DNA from: Spongospora subterranea f. sp. subterranea
Taxonomy: Eukaryota; Endomyxa: Phytomyxea; Phytomyxea; Plasmodiophorida
DNA length: 64,000 bases
Direction of reading: 5' to 3'
Assembly: GCA_049724395.1 (NCBI GenBank)
Contig: JAUGWO010000155.1
Location: 1-64,000 of the forward strand
The notes under the pieces were generated by a model, which worked only from the letters and a program-made list of their open reading frames with translations, had not been told where the DNA came from and searched no databases. Of this stretch, positions 10,560 through 22,400 are shown one piece after another. The position numbers and the translations under genes are program-made. The stretch's first letter is position 1. Each line of letters begins with the position of its first letter.

Positions 10560-11005
10560 TGTTGGAGAGTTTCGTGTTTGGCTGCGGTGGTGGCAACAAC
10601 GGACAGCGGAGGGCACAGGTGACCGACAGGCTTTTTCAGTTAAACCCAGATTTGCGGAGTCCCAGCAAAAGTTCTACAGTATCGGACAAGAATTTGCCTT
10701 GACGATTGTGTGACACCAGAGTGTCGTCTTCGGGTTTTGGTTTTGCTTTTCCTTGCTCCATTATCTCGAGTTTGCTGTCCGTTCGTGCCAATCGCCACGG
10801 TGGCCGACACTCTGGTTGTCTCACAATCGTCAAGGCAAATTTCTGTCCGTCCATTCGGATATACTGTAGAACTGTTGTTGGTCACTGCAGCAAATCTGGG
10901 TTTAACCGAAAACCCTGCCATATGACCATGTGCCCTCCGCTGTGGGGACTATCGCTCAGTTGTTGCCACCACCGCAGCTAAAGGTGACACGAAATTCTCC
11001 AATAC
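10560..11005. repeat. Foldback: imperfect inverted repeat with ~165-200 bp arms
   Basis: The left arm (10560-10722) and right arm (about 10800-11005) are imperfect reverse complements. TGCGGTGGTGGCAACAAC pairs with GTTGTTGCCACCACCGCA, and CTTGACGATTGTG(T/A) pairs with its complement near 10830. The loop is about 75 bp. The structure resembles a miniature foldback element. I see no terminal target duplication and no gene. Confidence 0.7.
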
Positions 11006-11108
11006 TACTGTGCAATCGGTTTGTAGTAAAGATGTATCGGTCGATGAGTGATGGACATTGTTATATCGTTAACGGATACACTCAATTTTGAATCTTTTTG
11101 AACGGGCC

Positions 11109-11200
11109 AGACTGGATCAAAATCACCAGTGGTGGCGTTCAATTCAAAAGACTGGATCAAATCACCAGTGGTGGCGTTCATTTCAAAAGACTGGATCAAA
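11109..11200. repeat. 42-bp tandem duplication
   Basis: GACTGGATCAAAATCACCAG and the GGTGGCGTTCA(A/T)TTCAAAA that follows it are repeated twice in tandem, plus a third partial GACTGGATCAAA. The segment is noncoding. Confidence 0.75.
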
Positions 11201-11793
11201 GCATCGATTAAAAATAACAAATTCGCAATCTTTTCTGGGGCGTTTCGACCAAAAACATTGTTGGCTTCTTACCCAGTACGGTCAAAACAGGTATTGCCTC
11301 CATAGTTTGCGACATTCAGAATCGGTGAGGTCTTGTGCCATTCTCACTAACTCCAGGACCGATATCGGAGTTGAGAATACGAAAATGCAGTCAGCCTCAG
11401 TTGTTCTGATGTCAAAGCCTGCCCCAACCCAATTCGCAATGAAAGGGAGAGGAGAAACAACAACGAGCGAGGGAAGAACGGATCACGATTTGAGGGTGTC
11501 ACGGTCGGGGATGTGATGTTATTTGAATAACACCTTGACCGTTGCCCTTCAGGTGAATTATGGCAATAGACTCCCTCGACCGTTATCGTCAATTTGAACA
11601 TTCGATTCTATTGTGATTATTGGCTGTTGTTATAACATTCACAATCCGTATTTCATAACTCATTTTCAGTATTTCAACAAATCAGTTCTGTCCCAAGTCC
11701 ACAAGTCGATTTATCGTGATGCGTTTTCCCATTGATATTCAGTAATTGGGTTTGTGTCAAACGTTTTACGCGCATTGGAGGATCAACCAATAT

Positions 11794-14061
11794 CTAATCT
11801 TGAGATGACCGAGAATTATATCGACAGACATCAGATTCCTTTCTGTCTTGTCCAGGACAGCAATTGCCACTGAACTTGGTGTAGGATACTGATTCTCCCC
11901 ATCTCCGAACAAATTCCTCAACACTTCCAGCGCAATGACGATTTAAACAATTGTAGATAGGACGAAGGCATTTGTTGATCAAACAGGTTAAACGCCAATA
12001 AGGCGGTCTCATTAATGCTGTCTTCACAATCACGAACTCATCATACTCTTCGAGAATTTTGGAAAGCGCTGGGAGGAGGTCTCGGGTTGATTTATAGCGA
12101 AGCTCAAGTCTTGCTGGAATATCAAATGGATGATCGATCGATCCGCAACGATGGGACTTCAAACCATGACATTTCCGTCATGCTGAATTCCCCATGTGCG
12201 AATACGAGTGCCCCATTTTCGAATCCATTCATTTAAATCTTGGCCACAGTGATGGACAAAGCACCCCAAGATGGGTTTCTGAGTCTTGCCGTAATATGAT
12301 CGGAGAAGATGTCGAGCATTGGTGCCACTTAATCGGTATTTCTCGCTGAATTCACAGCACAGTTTGAGTTTTTCTTCAGAGGCTGTTGACTTTTGTACAG
12401 CAACAGCAAGAGCTTTGAGATCCAATAAACCTGAGTTTTTGTCTCTGAAAGCAAAAATGTTGATCAGTGATTTTTTTCAAAAAGGCGAATGAGAACCTGT
12501 TGGAAGGTTTTCTGACGATTTTCGTCCTGTGATAACCGCAGGTGTTATGATTTAATCCAGGACCGGGGCAGAATTTCACTCCAAAATTACTGTGCGGGAA
12601 AGGCGTTCCCCAACGTGTCTGGAACAGGTCCATGTCTTTGCCACAACATTTCACAAGACATTGAAGGACGGGGATACAGATGCGCTTGAGACAATAAATC
12701 ACCTTAGGACTAATACTGCAGAGCGATCTTCTGCAAGAGACCAGTTTCAAAACAAAATTCGAAATTCGGATCAGTTTTTGCATTGTGCTGGTTGCCTTGG
12801 CAATTAGCCTAGGATCAGGAACATCGATGTTGTTTTGTCCGACCTCAACGGTATTCCGCCCCGACTTGCCGCGCAACAGTAGTTTCATTATGTGTTCCGT
12901 TATGGCGACACTGTCGTGAAACTCGACCTGTTCTGGATTCGTCTCCTTTCCCTAAGCAGACGATACCGTTTGTGATAATCAAATCCCAGACAGATAAGCG
13001 GGGAAAAAGAGTTCTGACCAGAAACACACAGAGACTATCATAGTCTTTGACCTCATCCAGGTCCCAGTTTAGGACCCGAAGAGCATTTTCAATCCCACTA
13101 CGTACTTGGCATTACGATTGTGAACCATTTTGTGAGTGTGCTCCGGAAATCCATCCTAGTACGCCATAAGCAGTTATTGGTGATCACGATTCTCGGCAAT
13201 CCCTTACTGGCACAAAATTTTCACGAACGTCAACAGCCTTGGTTTTCGAATTAATCGTATTTTCGATGCGGCAATATTTCCTACGCTTTCAATTGACTGT
13301 TGACCATCAATACTAATACGGGAATCATCACGGTTTGAACTCGTATCGGGTTCCAATCCGAACTAATTAGCAAACCGAATCACAAGTTGGACTTGAACTG
13401 AACTGCTAATATTTGAAAGAACTGTCACCAAACTGGTGGGAGTTTCTGTTATCGGGCACGAGATAGTCGAGAGAATCTTCTGACGGTAAAATTTCCGAAT
13501 CAATTGGAATTGGATTTGGATCGATAAGGAAATCGAGGTTCTTCGCCCTCTTGGCTCAACTGTTGAGAATCGATATTGATATGGGACGCGTCAATTTTCA
13601 AACTCGGGATCGAGTGCCATTCCTAAAAAGGCACTTAACAAGCCGAATATCTATATGAAGATGAACTGAACGACTACATTCATCGAAGAACATTCACCAA
13701 ACTGGTCGACACGATTGATATTGGAAAATCAAACGCCAACAGGGAATCGCCTTTGCAGCCAATGTGACTCCAATGCCGAATATTCGAATACTGGAAAGCG
13801 TAAATGTTTGGTCTCGTCATGGAGCATTGCCCATTCCTGCGAAGACGACATGGTGTCCTGCAAGGATTAATGATCTCAGAATTTAGGCAATTCTTTGGAG
13901 CGACATTCCGCCATCCATACCGAGAAAGTCGATGAGGCGATTGCTGTGGCGACATTGGCCTGACCTGAGCCAAGCCGTTCGCCCCAACCATGCCAAGTTT
14001 CGGTTGCCACAGATCGAGTCGGTCTGATCGCCACCAGCAGCAATCCCAACAGGACACGCAT
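11794..14061 (-). pseudogene. Left-arm copy of the secreted Cys/Trp-repeat gene, degenerate
   Basis: This is the mirror copy of the gene at 15407-17708. Exon 1 (signal peptide MRVLLGLLLVAIRPTRSVAT, ending at 13921) and exon 2 (13678-13857) keep the same GTATGG donor and CTTGCAG acceptor. The repeat-bearing exon near 12500-12900 (CCGKDMDLFQTRWGT, KFCPGPG) and the following exon (HHCGQDLNEWIRKWGT, RHCAGSVEEFVRRWGE) are easily recognised. However, exon 3 has a one-base insertion in its GAAGAACC region, exon 5 has a deletion that shifts the frame, and the second Cys/Trp repeat is frameshifted near 12200. It is therefore a pseudogene, though several exons remain well conserved. Confidence 0.75.
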
Positions 14062-14639
14062 TGAAGGAATGGAATGGCGCAACGGCAACAGTAGCGCCGT
14101 TCACCAATGGGCAAAGATGAGTTCAGAGTCAAATATGAATCGAACGGGTCTATGTGTCATACATCAGGGTTCAGATATCCAATTCTCCTCTCCAATCTAT
14201 TCAACTTTCCTGTTCTGCATTTGATAGCTGTTCTACAACATGCTGCACAACGTTTTGACTGCTTATCGAGAACCAACGTCTTAGGAAAGAGGGACATTCA
14301 ACCTGCCATGTTTGGTTCAATCTGTTTTTGAGACCAAATAATGGCGGTAGTTGAATATTTCGAAACAAATCGTTTGGTACAAAAACGCCCTTCAATCTTC
14401 CTATCCCGTCATCGGAAACATTCCATGTGGGTCTAGACGATTACACCTCATTGCTACGATTTCGCTTTACAATTCAACAGTTGACGCTGCGGTCGTGTTG
14501 GTCGATGAATTGGCAAATAACCTGTCAGAGCTGCGGCAGCACGAACAAGATTCCTTTTCAATACATGCCCATCAGTTTCGTGCTGCAATCGTTTATGGCA
14601 AGCTGTTCTATTGCAGAGAACAAATTGGACTAGCTTTCA

Positions 14640-14845
14640 TGCGAGCGTTTGAAAAGCGCATTCACCTATTTATCACGACGCCCATCAATATCTAATGTGA
14701 AATTCAGTAGTATATTACCAAAACATAAGACCAACCTTCGACCGTCTGTATCTATTAATGCGTTTGTTTTTTTATTCTGCCGTACTTAACAGAATACAAA
14801 CCAAACAAAAAGAATCACAATTTCGGAAATTCAATCGCATGAAAG
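14640..14845. promoter_or_regulatory. Centre of the palindrome, possible shared divergent promoter
   Basis: This ~200-bp unpaired spacer and the inner ~550 bp of each arm separate the two head-to-head genes. It is AT-rich and has no open frame of note. A bidirectional promoter is the simplest role, inferred only from gene orientation. No specific element was recognised. Confidence 0.3.
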
Positions 14846-15406
14846 CCAGTCCAATTTGTTTTCTGCAATAGAACAGCTTGCCATAAACGATTGCAGGACG
14901 AAACTGATGGGCATGTATAGAAAAGGAATCTTGTTCGCGCTGCCGCAGCTCTGACAGGTTATTGTCCGGGAAGGGCAGGGGGCGGAAATGTTGAATTGTA
15001 AAGCGAAATCGTAGCAATGAGGTGTAATCGTCTAGACCCACATGGAATGTTTCCGATGACGGGATAGGAAGATTGAAGGGCGTTTTTGTACCAAACGATT
15101 TGTTTCGAAATATTCAACTACCGCCATTATTTGGTCTCAAAAACAGATTGAACCAAACATGGCAGGTTGAATGTCCCTCTTTCCTAAGACGTTGGTTCTC
15201 GATAAGCAGTCAAAACGTTGTGCAGCATGTTGTAGAACAGCTATCAAATGCAGAACAGGAAAGTTGAATAGATTGGAGAGGAGAATTGGATATCTGAACC
15301 CTGATGTATGACACATAGACCCGTTCGATTCATATTTGACTCTGAACTCATCTTTGCCCATTGGTGAACGGCGCTACTGTTGCCGTTGCGCCATTCCATT
15401 CCTTCA

Positions 15407-17708
15407 ATGCGTGTCCTGTTGGGATTGCTGCTGGTGGCGATCAGACCGACTCGATCTGTGGCAACCGAAACTTGGCATGGTTCGGGCGAACGGCTTGGCT
15501 CAGGTCAGGCCAATGTCGCCACAGCAATTGCCTCATCGACTTTCTCGGTATGGATGGCGGAATGTCGCTCCAAAGAATTGCCTAAATTCTGAGATCATTT
15601 GTCCTTGCAGGACACCATGTCGTCTTCCCAGGAATGGGCAATGCTCCATGAGGAGACCAAACATTTACGCTTTCCAGTATTCGATTATTCGGCATTGGAG
15701 TCACATTGGCTGAAAGGCGATTCCCTGTTGGCGTTTGATTTGTCCAATATCGATCGTGTCGACCAGTTTGGTGACAGTTCTTCGATGAATGTAGTCGTTC
15801 AGTTCATCTTCATATAGATATTCGGTTTGTTAAGGGTTTGTTTAGAAATGGCACTCGAGCCCCGGTTCGAAAATTGACACGTCCCATATCAATATCGATT
15901 CTCAACAGTTGATCAAAGAGGGCGAGAACTTCGATTGCTTTATTGATCCAAATCGAATTCCGATTGATTCGGAAATGTTGCCGTCAATAGAAATTCTCGA
16001 GAATCTCGTGGCCGATAACAGATACGCCCACAAGTTTGGGGACACTTCTTCCAAAAACTTAGCCGTTCAGTTCAAGTCCAACTTGTGTTTCGGTTTGCTA
16101 AGTTGTTCATAGGATTGGAACCCGAGCACTAGTTCAAACCGTGATGCATCCCGTATTAGTATTGATGGTCAACAATCACTTGAAAGCGAAGAGGACAGCA
16201 TTTTCGATTGCCGCATCGAAAATACGATTAATTCGAAAAACCAGCCTGTTGATGTTCGTGAGAGTTTCGTGCCAGTAAGCGATTGCCGAGAATCGTGATC
16301 ACCAATATCTGCTTATGGCCTACCAGGATGGACTTTCGGAGCCCACTAAAAACATGGTTCGGATTCGTAATACCAATCGTAATCCTAATTACTTGGTCGT
16401 AATGAGAGTGCTCTGTCGGGTCCTAAACTGGGACCTGAATGAGGTCAAAGACTATAATAGCCTCTGTGTGTTTCTGGTTAGAACTCTCATTTCCCGCTCT
16501 GTCTAAGATCTGATGATCACAAACGGTATCGTCTGCTTAGGGAAAGGAGACGAATTCGGAACAGGACGAGTTTCACGACAGTGTCGCCATGACGAAAAAC
16601 ATGATGGAACTACTGTTGCACAGAAAGTCGGGGCGGGAAAAGGTTGAGGTCGGACAGAACAACATCGATGTTCCTGATCCTAGCCTAATTGCCAGGGCAA
16701 CCAGCACTTTGGAAAAACTGATCCGAATTTCGAATTTTGTTTTGAAACTGGTCTCTTGCAGAAAATCGGGCTGCAGAATTAGTCCAAAGGTGATTCGGTG
16801 TCTCCAGCACGTCTGTATCCCAGTCCTTCAATGTCTTGTGAACTGTTGTGGCAAAGACATGGACCTGTTCCAGACACGTTGGGGAACGCCTTTCCCGCAC
16901 CATGATTTTGGAGCGAAATTCTGCCCCGGTCTTAGATCAAATCATAACACCTGCGGTTTCCAGATGACGAAAATCGTCAGAAACCCTGACTACAGGTTTT
17001 CATTCGCCTTTTTTAGAAAAACTGATGAACATTTGTCCTTTCAGAGATGAAGACTCCGGTTTATTGGATCTCAAAAATCTTGTTCTTGCTGTTTCATTGT
17101 CAAAAAGCGCAGAAGAAAAACTCAATCTGTGCTGGAAATTTAACGAGAAATACCGATCAAGTGGCAGGATGGCGCAAAGTTCTCACCGATCATATTATAT
17201 CAGGTCTTCGAAACCCATCTGGGGGTGCTTTGTCCACCACTGTGGCCAAGATACAAATGAATTCATTCGAAAATGGGGCACTCAATTGGCACATGGGGAC
17301 TTCAATATCCGGAAATGTCGGGGATTGGCGTCCCGTCTTTGCGGATCGATCGACCAGCCATTTGATATTCCAGCAAGACTTGATCTTCGCTATAAATCAA
17401 CCCGAGACCTCCTCCCAGCGATTTCCGAAATTCTCAAAAAGTATGATGAGTTCGTGGTTGCGAAGACAAAATCAACGAGAACGCCTCATCCAAGTTTAAC
17501 CCGTTTGATCAGAAATTGCCGTCCTGTTTACAATTGTTTACATCGTCATTGCGGTGGAAGTGTTGAAAACTTTGTTCGGAAATGGGGAGAATCAGTATCC
17601 TACCCCAAGTTCCGTCGCGATTACTGTCCTGGAGCAGGCAGAAAGGAATCTGATATCTGTCAATATGATTTCGTCCCAAGGCTCCAATGGACTCAACAAA
17701 TAAGGTAG
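15407..17708 (+). CDS. Secreted protein with three Cys/Trp repeats (unrecognised family), seven exons
   Basis: Exons inferred by hand: 15407-15547, 15611-15790, 15846-16058, 16113-16274, 16327-16476, 16541-16995 and 17045-17708. Together they give about 654 codons in one frame. The start MRVLLGLLLVAIRPTRSVAT is a signal peptide. Exons 3 and 4 encode two related acidic modules sharing S(R/H)I(N/S)IDxQQ and FDC. The C-terminal half holds three copies of a motif of the form CG-x(7-8)-(K/R)WG-x(5)-(D/K)F-x(4-5)-C-x-G: CCGKDMDLFQTRWGT near residue 384, HHCGQDTNEFIRKWGT near 500 and RHCGGSVENFVRKWGE near 603. Introns are 49-64 nt with GT-AG ends except the one after exon 3, whose donor reads TT, so that boundary is doubtful. 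I do not recognise the family. A secreted, possibly host-facing role is inference from the signal peptide and paired cysteines. Confidence 0.65.
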
Positions 17709-18280
17709 ATGAAGTCAAATAAACCTAATGGTTTTAGGGTTGTTCCACAAGGTTTATAGAATTATTTTGTTTTATTCATATCAACTTCTTTCGGTATAAT
17801 CCGTTGGATTCTGACCAACGTATGTGGATTCAACACCTTCCTCCGATGTGGACTACCTAGGTAGGCAACTCACGCTCAATTGATGTCGATTGATTTGGTT
17901 GTTGAGTCAAATAAATGGTTGGAATCGGGTGTTGGAAGTCGGTTAACATCAGATAAGGTGGCAGTGGTCGGATGGCAATAGAATAGAGAACACCGACCCG
18001 CCTTCGCGTTGAAATCGTGTACCTGGATAAGCGTAAAATGTTTGACACAAACCCAATTTCTGAATAAAATGGGAAAAGGCCTCACGATAAATCGACTTGT
18101 TGACATGGGATAGACCCAATTTGTCGGAATAATCATAATGGGTTATGAAATACGGATTGTCAGGTTGCGAAAACTTGGATTGGACATGCGCCAGGTTTAT
18201 TTATTGTAAACCGCTGGGTAATAGCTACAGGTATCCAGACAACAATCACAATAGAAGCGAAGTTCTAGAATTGACTGTTA

Positions 18281-19440
18281 GGACAAGAATCCGATCTGAG
18301 ATAAAGCTCAGATTGGATCATCAATAAACATCAGGTCACGAGGATGGATCATGGCCGGCGGCCTGATTTGGCACCTTCACCCGGATGCATTTTGCAAAAC
18401 TCAGTGCGTCTGGGGCAACTGGCGATATCGCGGGGACTGGGGACCCCTTGAGTCAAAACAAAGAAGAGCAACCCGTGTTGAAAGAAATATAAACAGTTAG
18501 CTTGTCATCGCGATGATTGGGGAGAAGCGCATTGGCGTGCCCGTCGAGGATATGGTGTCCTTCAAATTTCCTATTGCCTTACCCGAGGTCCATGAATATC
18601 GTTTACACCATTGCTGGAGACAACTTAATTGCAGAAAGCAGAAATGACACTACCCGAGTTGCGGATTATCGACTCGGTGCTGCCAGTCTGATCGATCTTT
18701 CTGCCACGGTGTTGTGTGCGCCAGTGACAGACAGTGAGTGACCCACATGCGCATAATCGCGGTTCTTTCATGCGAATAAGGGATAGGACTCGAAGTTTCA
18801 GCACCCATGTGATGTTCTGCGCTTGAAATCGACGCTGCTTCTATGCTCTTCACGACGGCGGGATTGGCTTAGTTGGTTCGATTTTCGTGCTCATACCGTT
18901 CAAGTTGAAGGTCGGAAGAGAATATTGTAAAATTACAATTCCGGTTTCCACCTGTGTATTAACCCGTTGATATGATTGGCAATTGCGGGGCATCTTGCGA
19001 GACATATAGTGTGTTCGCTGTTTTCAACAATTCGAGTGATCGCTCGAAGATAATAGAGTTGCGTTAATAAATGCTCGAGATACAGAATGAAAGCAAAAGT
19101 GAAGAATCTCACCCGAAATTGTGTTTTGGGATCCTTTGAGGAGTAAGGCACAGCGCAATTATGATAGGTAGTCACCTACCAACTGCACATGCAATCTATA
19201 AATTAGATGGCAATTTGTATGGATCAATTCACACATCGCCATCGTCGCCTGCAAACAGAACAACATGTGGAAACGCTGACTTGAAAATGATGGCGTAATT
19301 CATCGAAACTGCATGAGAACGAGCTCATTTGTCTGCGTACAAGGTACAGTACTTGTCCGTGGAAGGCGACGACACTGAGGTGTCCGTTACAACCACATGT
19401 ACAGTGGGCTGGTTCCCCCAACTTATACGACAGCGACGCG
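18281..19440. other. Region without a confident gene
   Basis: A plausible start MIGEKRIGVPVEDMVSF lies at 18513, and an overlapping open frame ends at a GTGAGT donor near 18735. I could not extend either into a consistent spliced gene, nor link them to the RhoGAP gene downstream. The rest shows only short frames. Confidence 0.3.
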
Positions 19441-19441
19441 G

Positions 19442-22400
19442 GGCTGCTCCCTCTCGAAAAAGCGAAATTTGTTTCGGTTACCAGTGGTTTGTTTCGTGAT
19501 CTTGTAGTACTGTCCTACAAATTCACAGCCCTGATATCATTCGGCCTATTAGGAAAGCCATTGAAGTCCTCTTGTGGCGAGCACAAGCGACTTTGGCCAC
19601 CGTCAAGAAAATAGTCTCGCGCGGCTGTATGTCAAACGAATGGAGGCAAAATGATCCGGAAATGGCTAAATGCATGCTGAATTTCCTTTTGGACGAGCTG
19701 CAGCCTCAATTGTGGACCAAGAAAAAGGATGCGGTAACTGTGGCCTTTGCGCATTTAAAACTCGAAACTCGTTTGTTGCCGTTTAGTCTTCGTCATCGGG
19801 GTTGACTATATTTCCAATTTGGAATCTTTTCTCTTTATCATTTTAAATTCGAAACTACACCTGTCTAAATCAGGTCGTGCTTAGATCGCAACTTTCACAA
19901 GTTACTATTTTCGATCATTCCCTGCTTATGATGATGACCATATTCGAACGATGTACATGGGTGATTCCACAAGGCGGGGTCTACTTCAAGCCTGTGGTCA
20001 AATATCGTGGAAATCGTTTCGCATCAAAACGTCAAGTATACGGTCTCTGGATCTTCTCGTCGATCTTCTTGATGATATAAAAAATCGGGAATCGTCTTCG
20101 TTCACCCGAGTATTTCTGTCGTTAGACGACGCCGCTTTCAAAGCGATGAAACTGGACAAGCTGGTGAATCTAAAGGAAACCAAAGCCAAAGCGACGGTAA
20201 TTCTCAACCTGTTACAGTCAAACGGAAGGCAGATCCCTGTATCCGATGCTGATGATCCTGCTGATGCATTGGAAGCTCCAAGTCCCTCGCTGGCCCTTGG
20301 GTTAGCTGCACCGCGCCAACTACAAGGCCATCGTGATAGCGTTATGGTTGCTACTCCAAAATCGGCTGCATATATCCCTGCTCCGCTTGCCAATCGTTCA
20401 CAGTTTACTGCTTTGATGACGAAACTGGGAAATTTGCTATCGCGGCGACCAAACATATCCACTTTGGTCGAGAAAGGCATCGTCCAAACTCCACAAGCGT
20501 TTGGAAGGCCGCTCGTTGAAGTGATCAGTAGATCCAACATTGATGGTGTTCCTAGCTTTTTGGTTCGGTGCTGTGATTATCTTCGCGAAAACGCTTTTGA
20601 CAAAGTCGGCGTATTTCGTGTGTCTGGTGAACAAGCGGTCAGAATTTTCGTAATTGTATTTCAGTTTGCGACATTCTTAATGCCGTGTTTCTTCAACAGG
20701 AAGTTTTCCGGCTAAAACATATGATTGATTACTCAACTGAGCTGACGTTGGACAACAACATATCTCCGCATTCTGTAGCAGGAGTTGTTAAGTTGTGGAT
20801 TCGTGAACTTCCCGAACCATTGTTGACTTTTAAATTGTATGATGCGATGGTCAAGGTATCTGTCCCCGGTTCTCAGCTTTATCATGCAATCATCAGAATT
20901 TTTAGAGCACACGATCTGAAAAGTGGGCAGATCTTGATTCTCTGGAAGCATCGCTGCCTAAACCTAATCTAACGATTTTTCGATATTTATGTATGTTTCT
21001 CGCTGAAGTAAGCCAGAAGTCCGACGTCAACAAAATGACACCGTCAAATTTGGCAATCGTTTTCGCTCCGAATCTGATTAGGCCAGTTGTTGAAACATTC
21101 GAGGCCATTGCTCGAGACACTCCCGTGACAATCGCAACAATTCGGTTGGCAAGGGTTTGTTTGGGACTTTATTTCTTCTCATTTGGTCCAGATATTTCGT
21201 CGATAAAGCGTGCCAGGCTGTAAATGAAAGTGTGGGGAAAGCTGCGAGTGTTTCTGAGTCCACTTCTTTGGATGCCAGTTCAGCGCCGCTTCCTGAAAAC
21301 TGGACGGTATATCTTGACGAGACTACCGGTGCACCATTCTTCTATAACACAGTGACGAATGAGAGTTGCTGGGACCGCCCATCAGGTCAAAACTCGCCAT
21401 CCATTGACAACTCGACGCCAAGGTGTTGCATTTTTCACTGATACCATGTGTTCACATTACCGATCTTGTTTCAGCAAACACAGTCCGTCTACCAATAATG
21501 AGTCGAGTATCGTACCGGTTCCTGTTTTGGATTCTCTTCCTCTCGGATGTATATCGATTGACGCACGTATAGCAACTTGATTGAAAGTTTTACTAGGGGA
21601 AGAATTTCAAGATGACAAAACTGGAGTTCCTTATTATTACAACAAAAATACGGATGAATGTTCTTGGGTTCATCCAAAAGCAGCTGCTGCAGGCGAATCT
21701 GCTCGCGATCCGTTTGAGAGCGTTCACTTCGACAACCTGGAGTTTGCTCATTTTGTTGCTGGGAAATGGGATAGCAACAGTGCAGGTGGTTGTTATCCTG
21801 AAGTGACATGGTTTAAGAATCCACAGGTTGTCTATTGCTCTGTTTGGGTGTTTATTTTTCGCTAACGACGTCATTTAGTGGCGTATCAATATGGTGGCGA
21901 ATTGTCCCGCTACACTTCGTATTAATTGTGCGTGTACAAGTTCTATGCCCATGGGCGTCCATATCATCAACGTCTCCGCCACTGGAACAACTGATCTGTC
22001 CCGGGTTTTATCTGTTGCTGAAGATCAAATTTTATCGATCGGTCCTTTTCAAGAAAAAAAAGATGCATTACAGATCGGGATGTCTGAAATAAAGGTATCC
22101 CATGCGCTGCGGCAAATTGATCGATGTTCTTATCGAATTACAGATTAATGGTCCAACATCTGTCATGATTATTCCTGCTACTAACGTACCTGGCGTCGTC
22201 GACGAATTCCGTATCTCTGTTTCGTGTACCTCTCCAATCAGGTATTGCAATACATTTACTAAGTTTATAGTGCTAACCATTTTCGTTTGCAGTATTTCAG
22301 AGATAATGGATACTAATGTCTGGCATAAAACAACAGCGGTATCTCAGTGGGAGAGTAATACGGCAGGAGGATGCTATGTAATGGGTCTTCGGCTGTGTAT

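Larger units (their letters stand above)
11585..18280. repeat. Giant imperfect palindrome, arms ~3.1-3.4 kb, loop ~200 bp
   Basis: The left arm (11585-~14640) and right arm (~14845-18280) are reverse complements of each other. Outer matches include ATCCGTATTTCATAAC (11641 versus ~18160) and GGGTTTGTGTCAAAC (11745 versus ~18045). The right arm has an extra ~270 bp at about 17760-18030. The arms hold divergent copies of the same multi-exon gene. At nucleotide level 14107-14395 and 15073-15361 look identical, while the outer exons differ at roughly 15-20% of residues. The centre (14640-14845) is unrelated spacer that would sit between the two gene 5' ends. Confidence 0.92.

Noticed and set aside
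13680-14132. 150-codon frame over exons 1-2 of the left-arm gene, with a near copy at 15336-15713
   Set aside because: It reads through the intron in another frame. The spliced signal-peptide frame explains the conservation better.
14107-14331. Open frame with an identical 74-residue twin at 15137-15361
   Set aside because: The twins are identical only because the palindrome arms are identical at DNA level. The frame lies 5' of exon 1 on the opposite strand and has no splice or domain support.
18513-18760. Possible first exons starting MIGEKRIGVPVEDMV
   Set aside because: Two overlapping frames compete and no consistent splicing to the RhoGAP gene was found.
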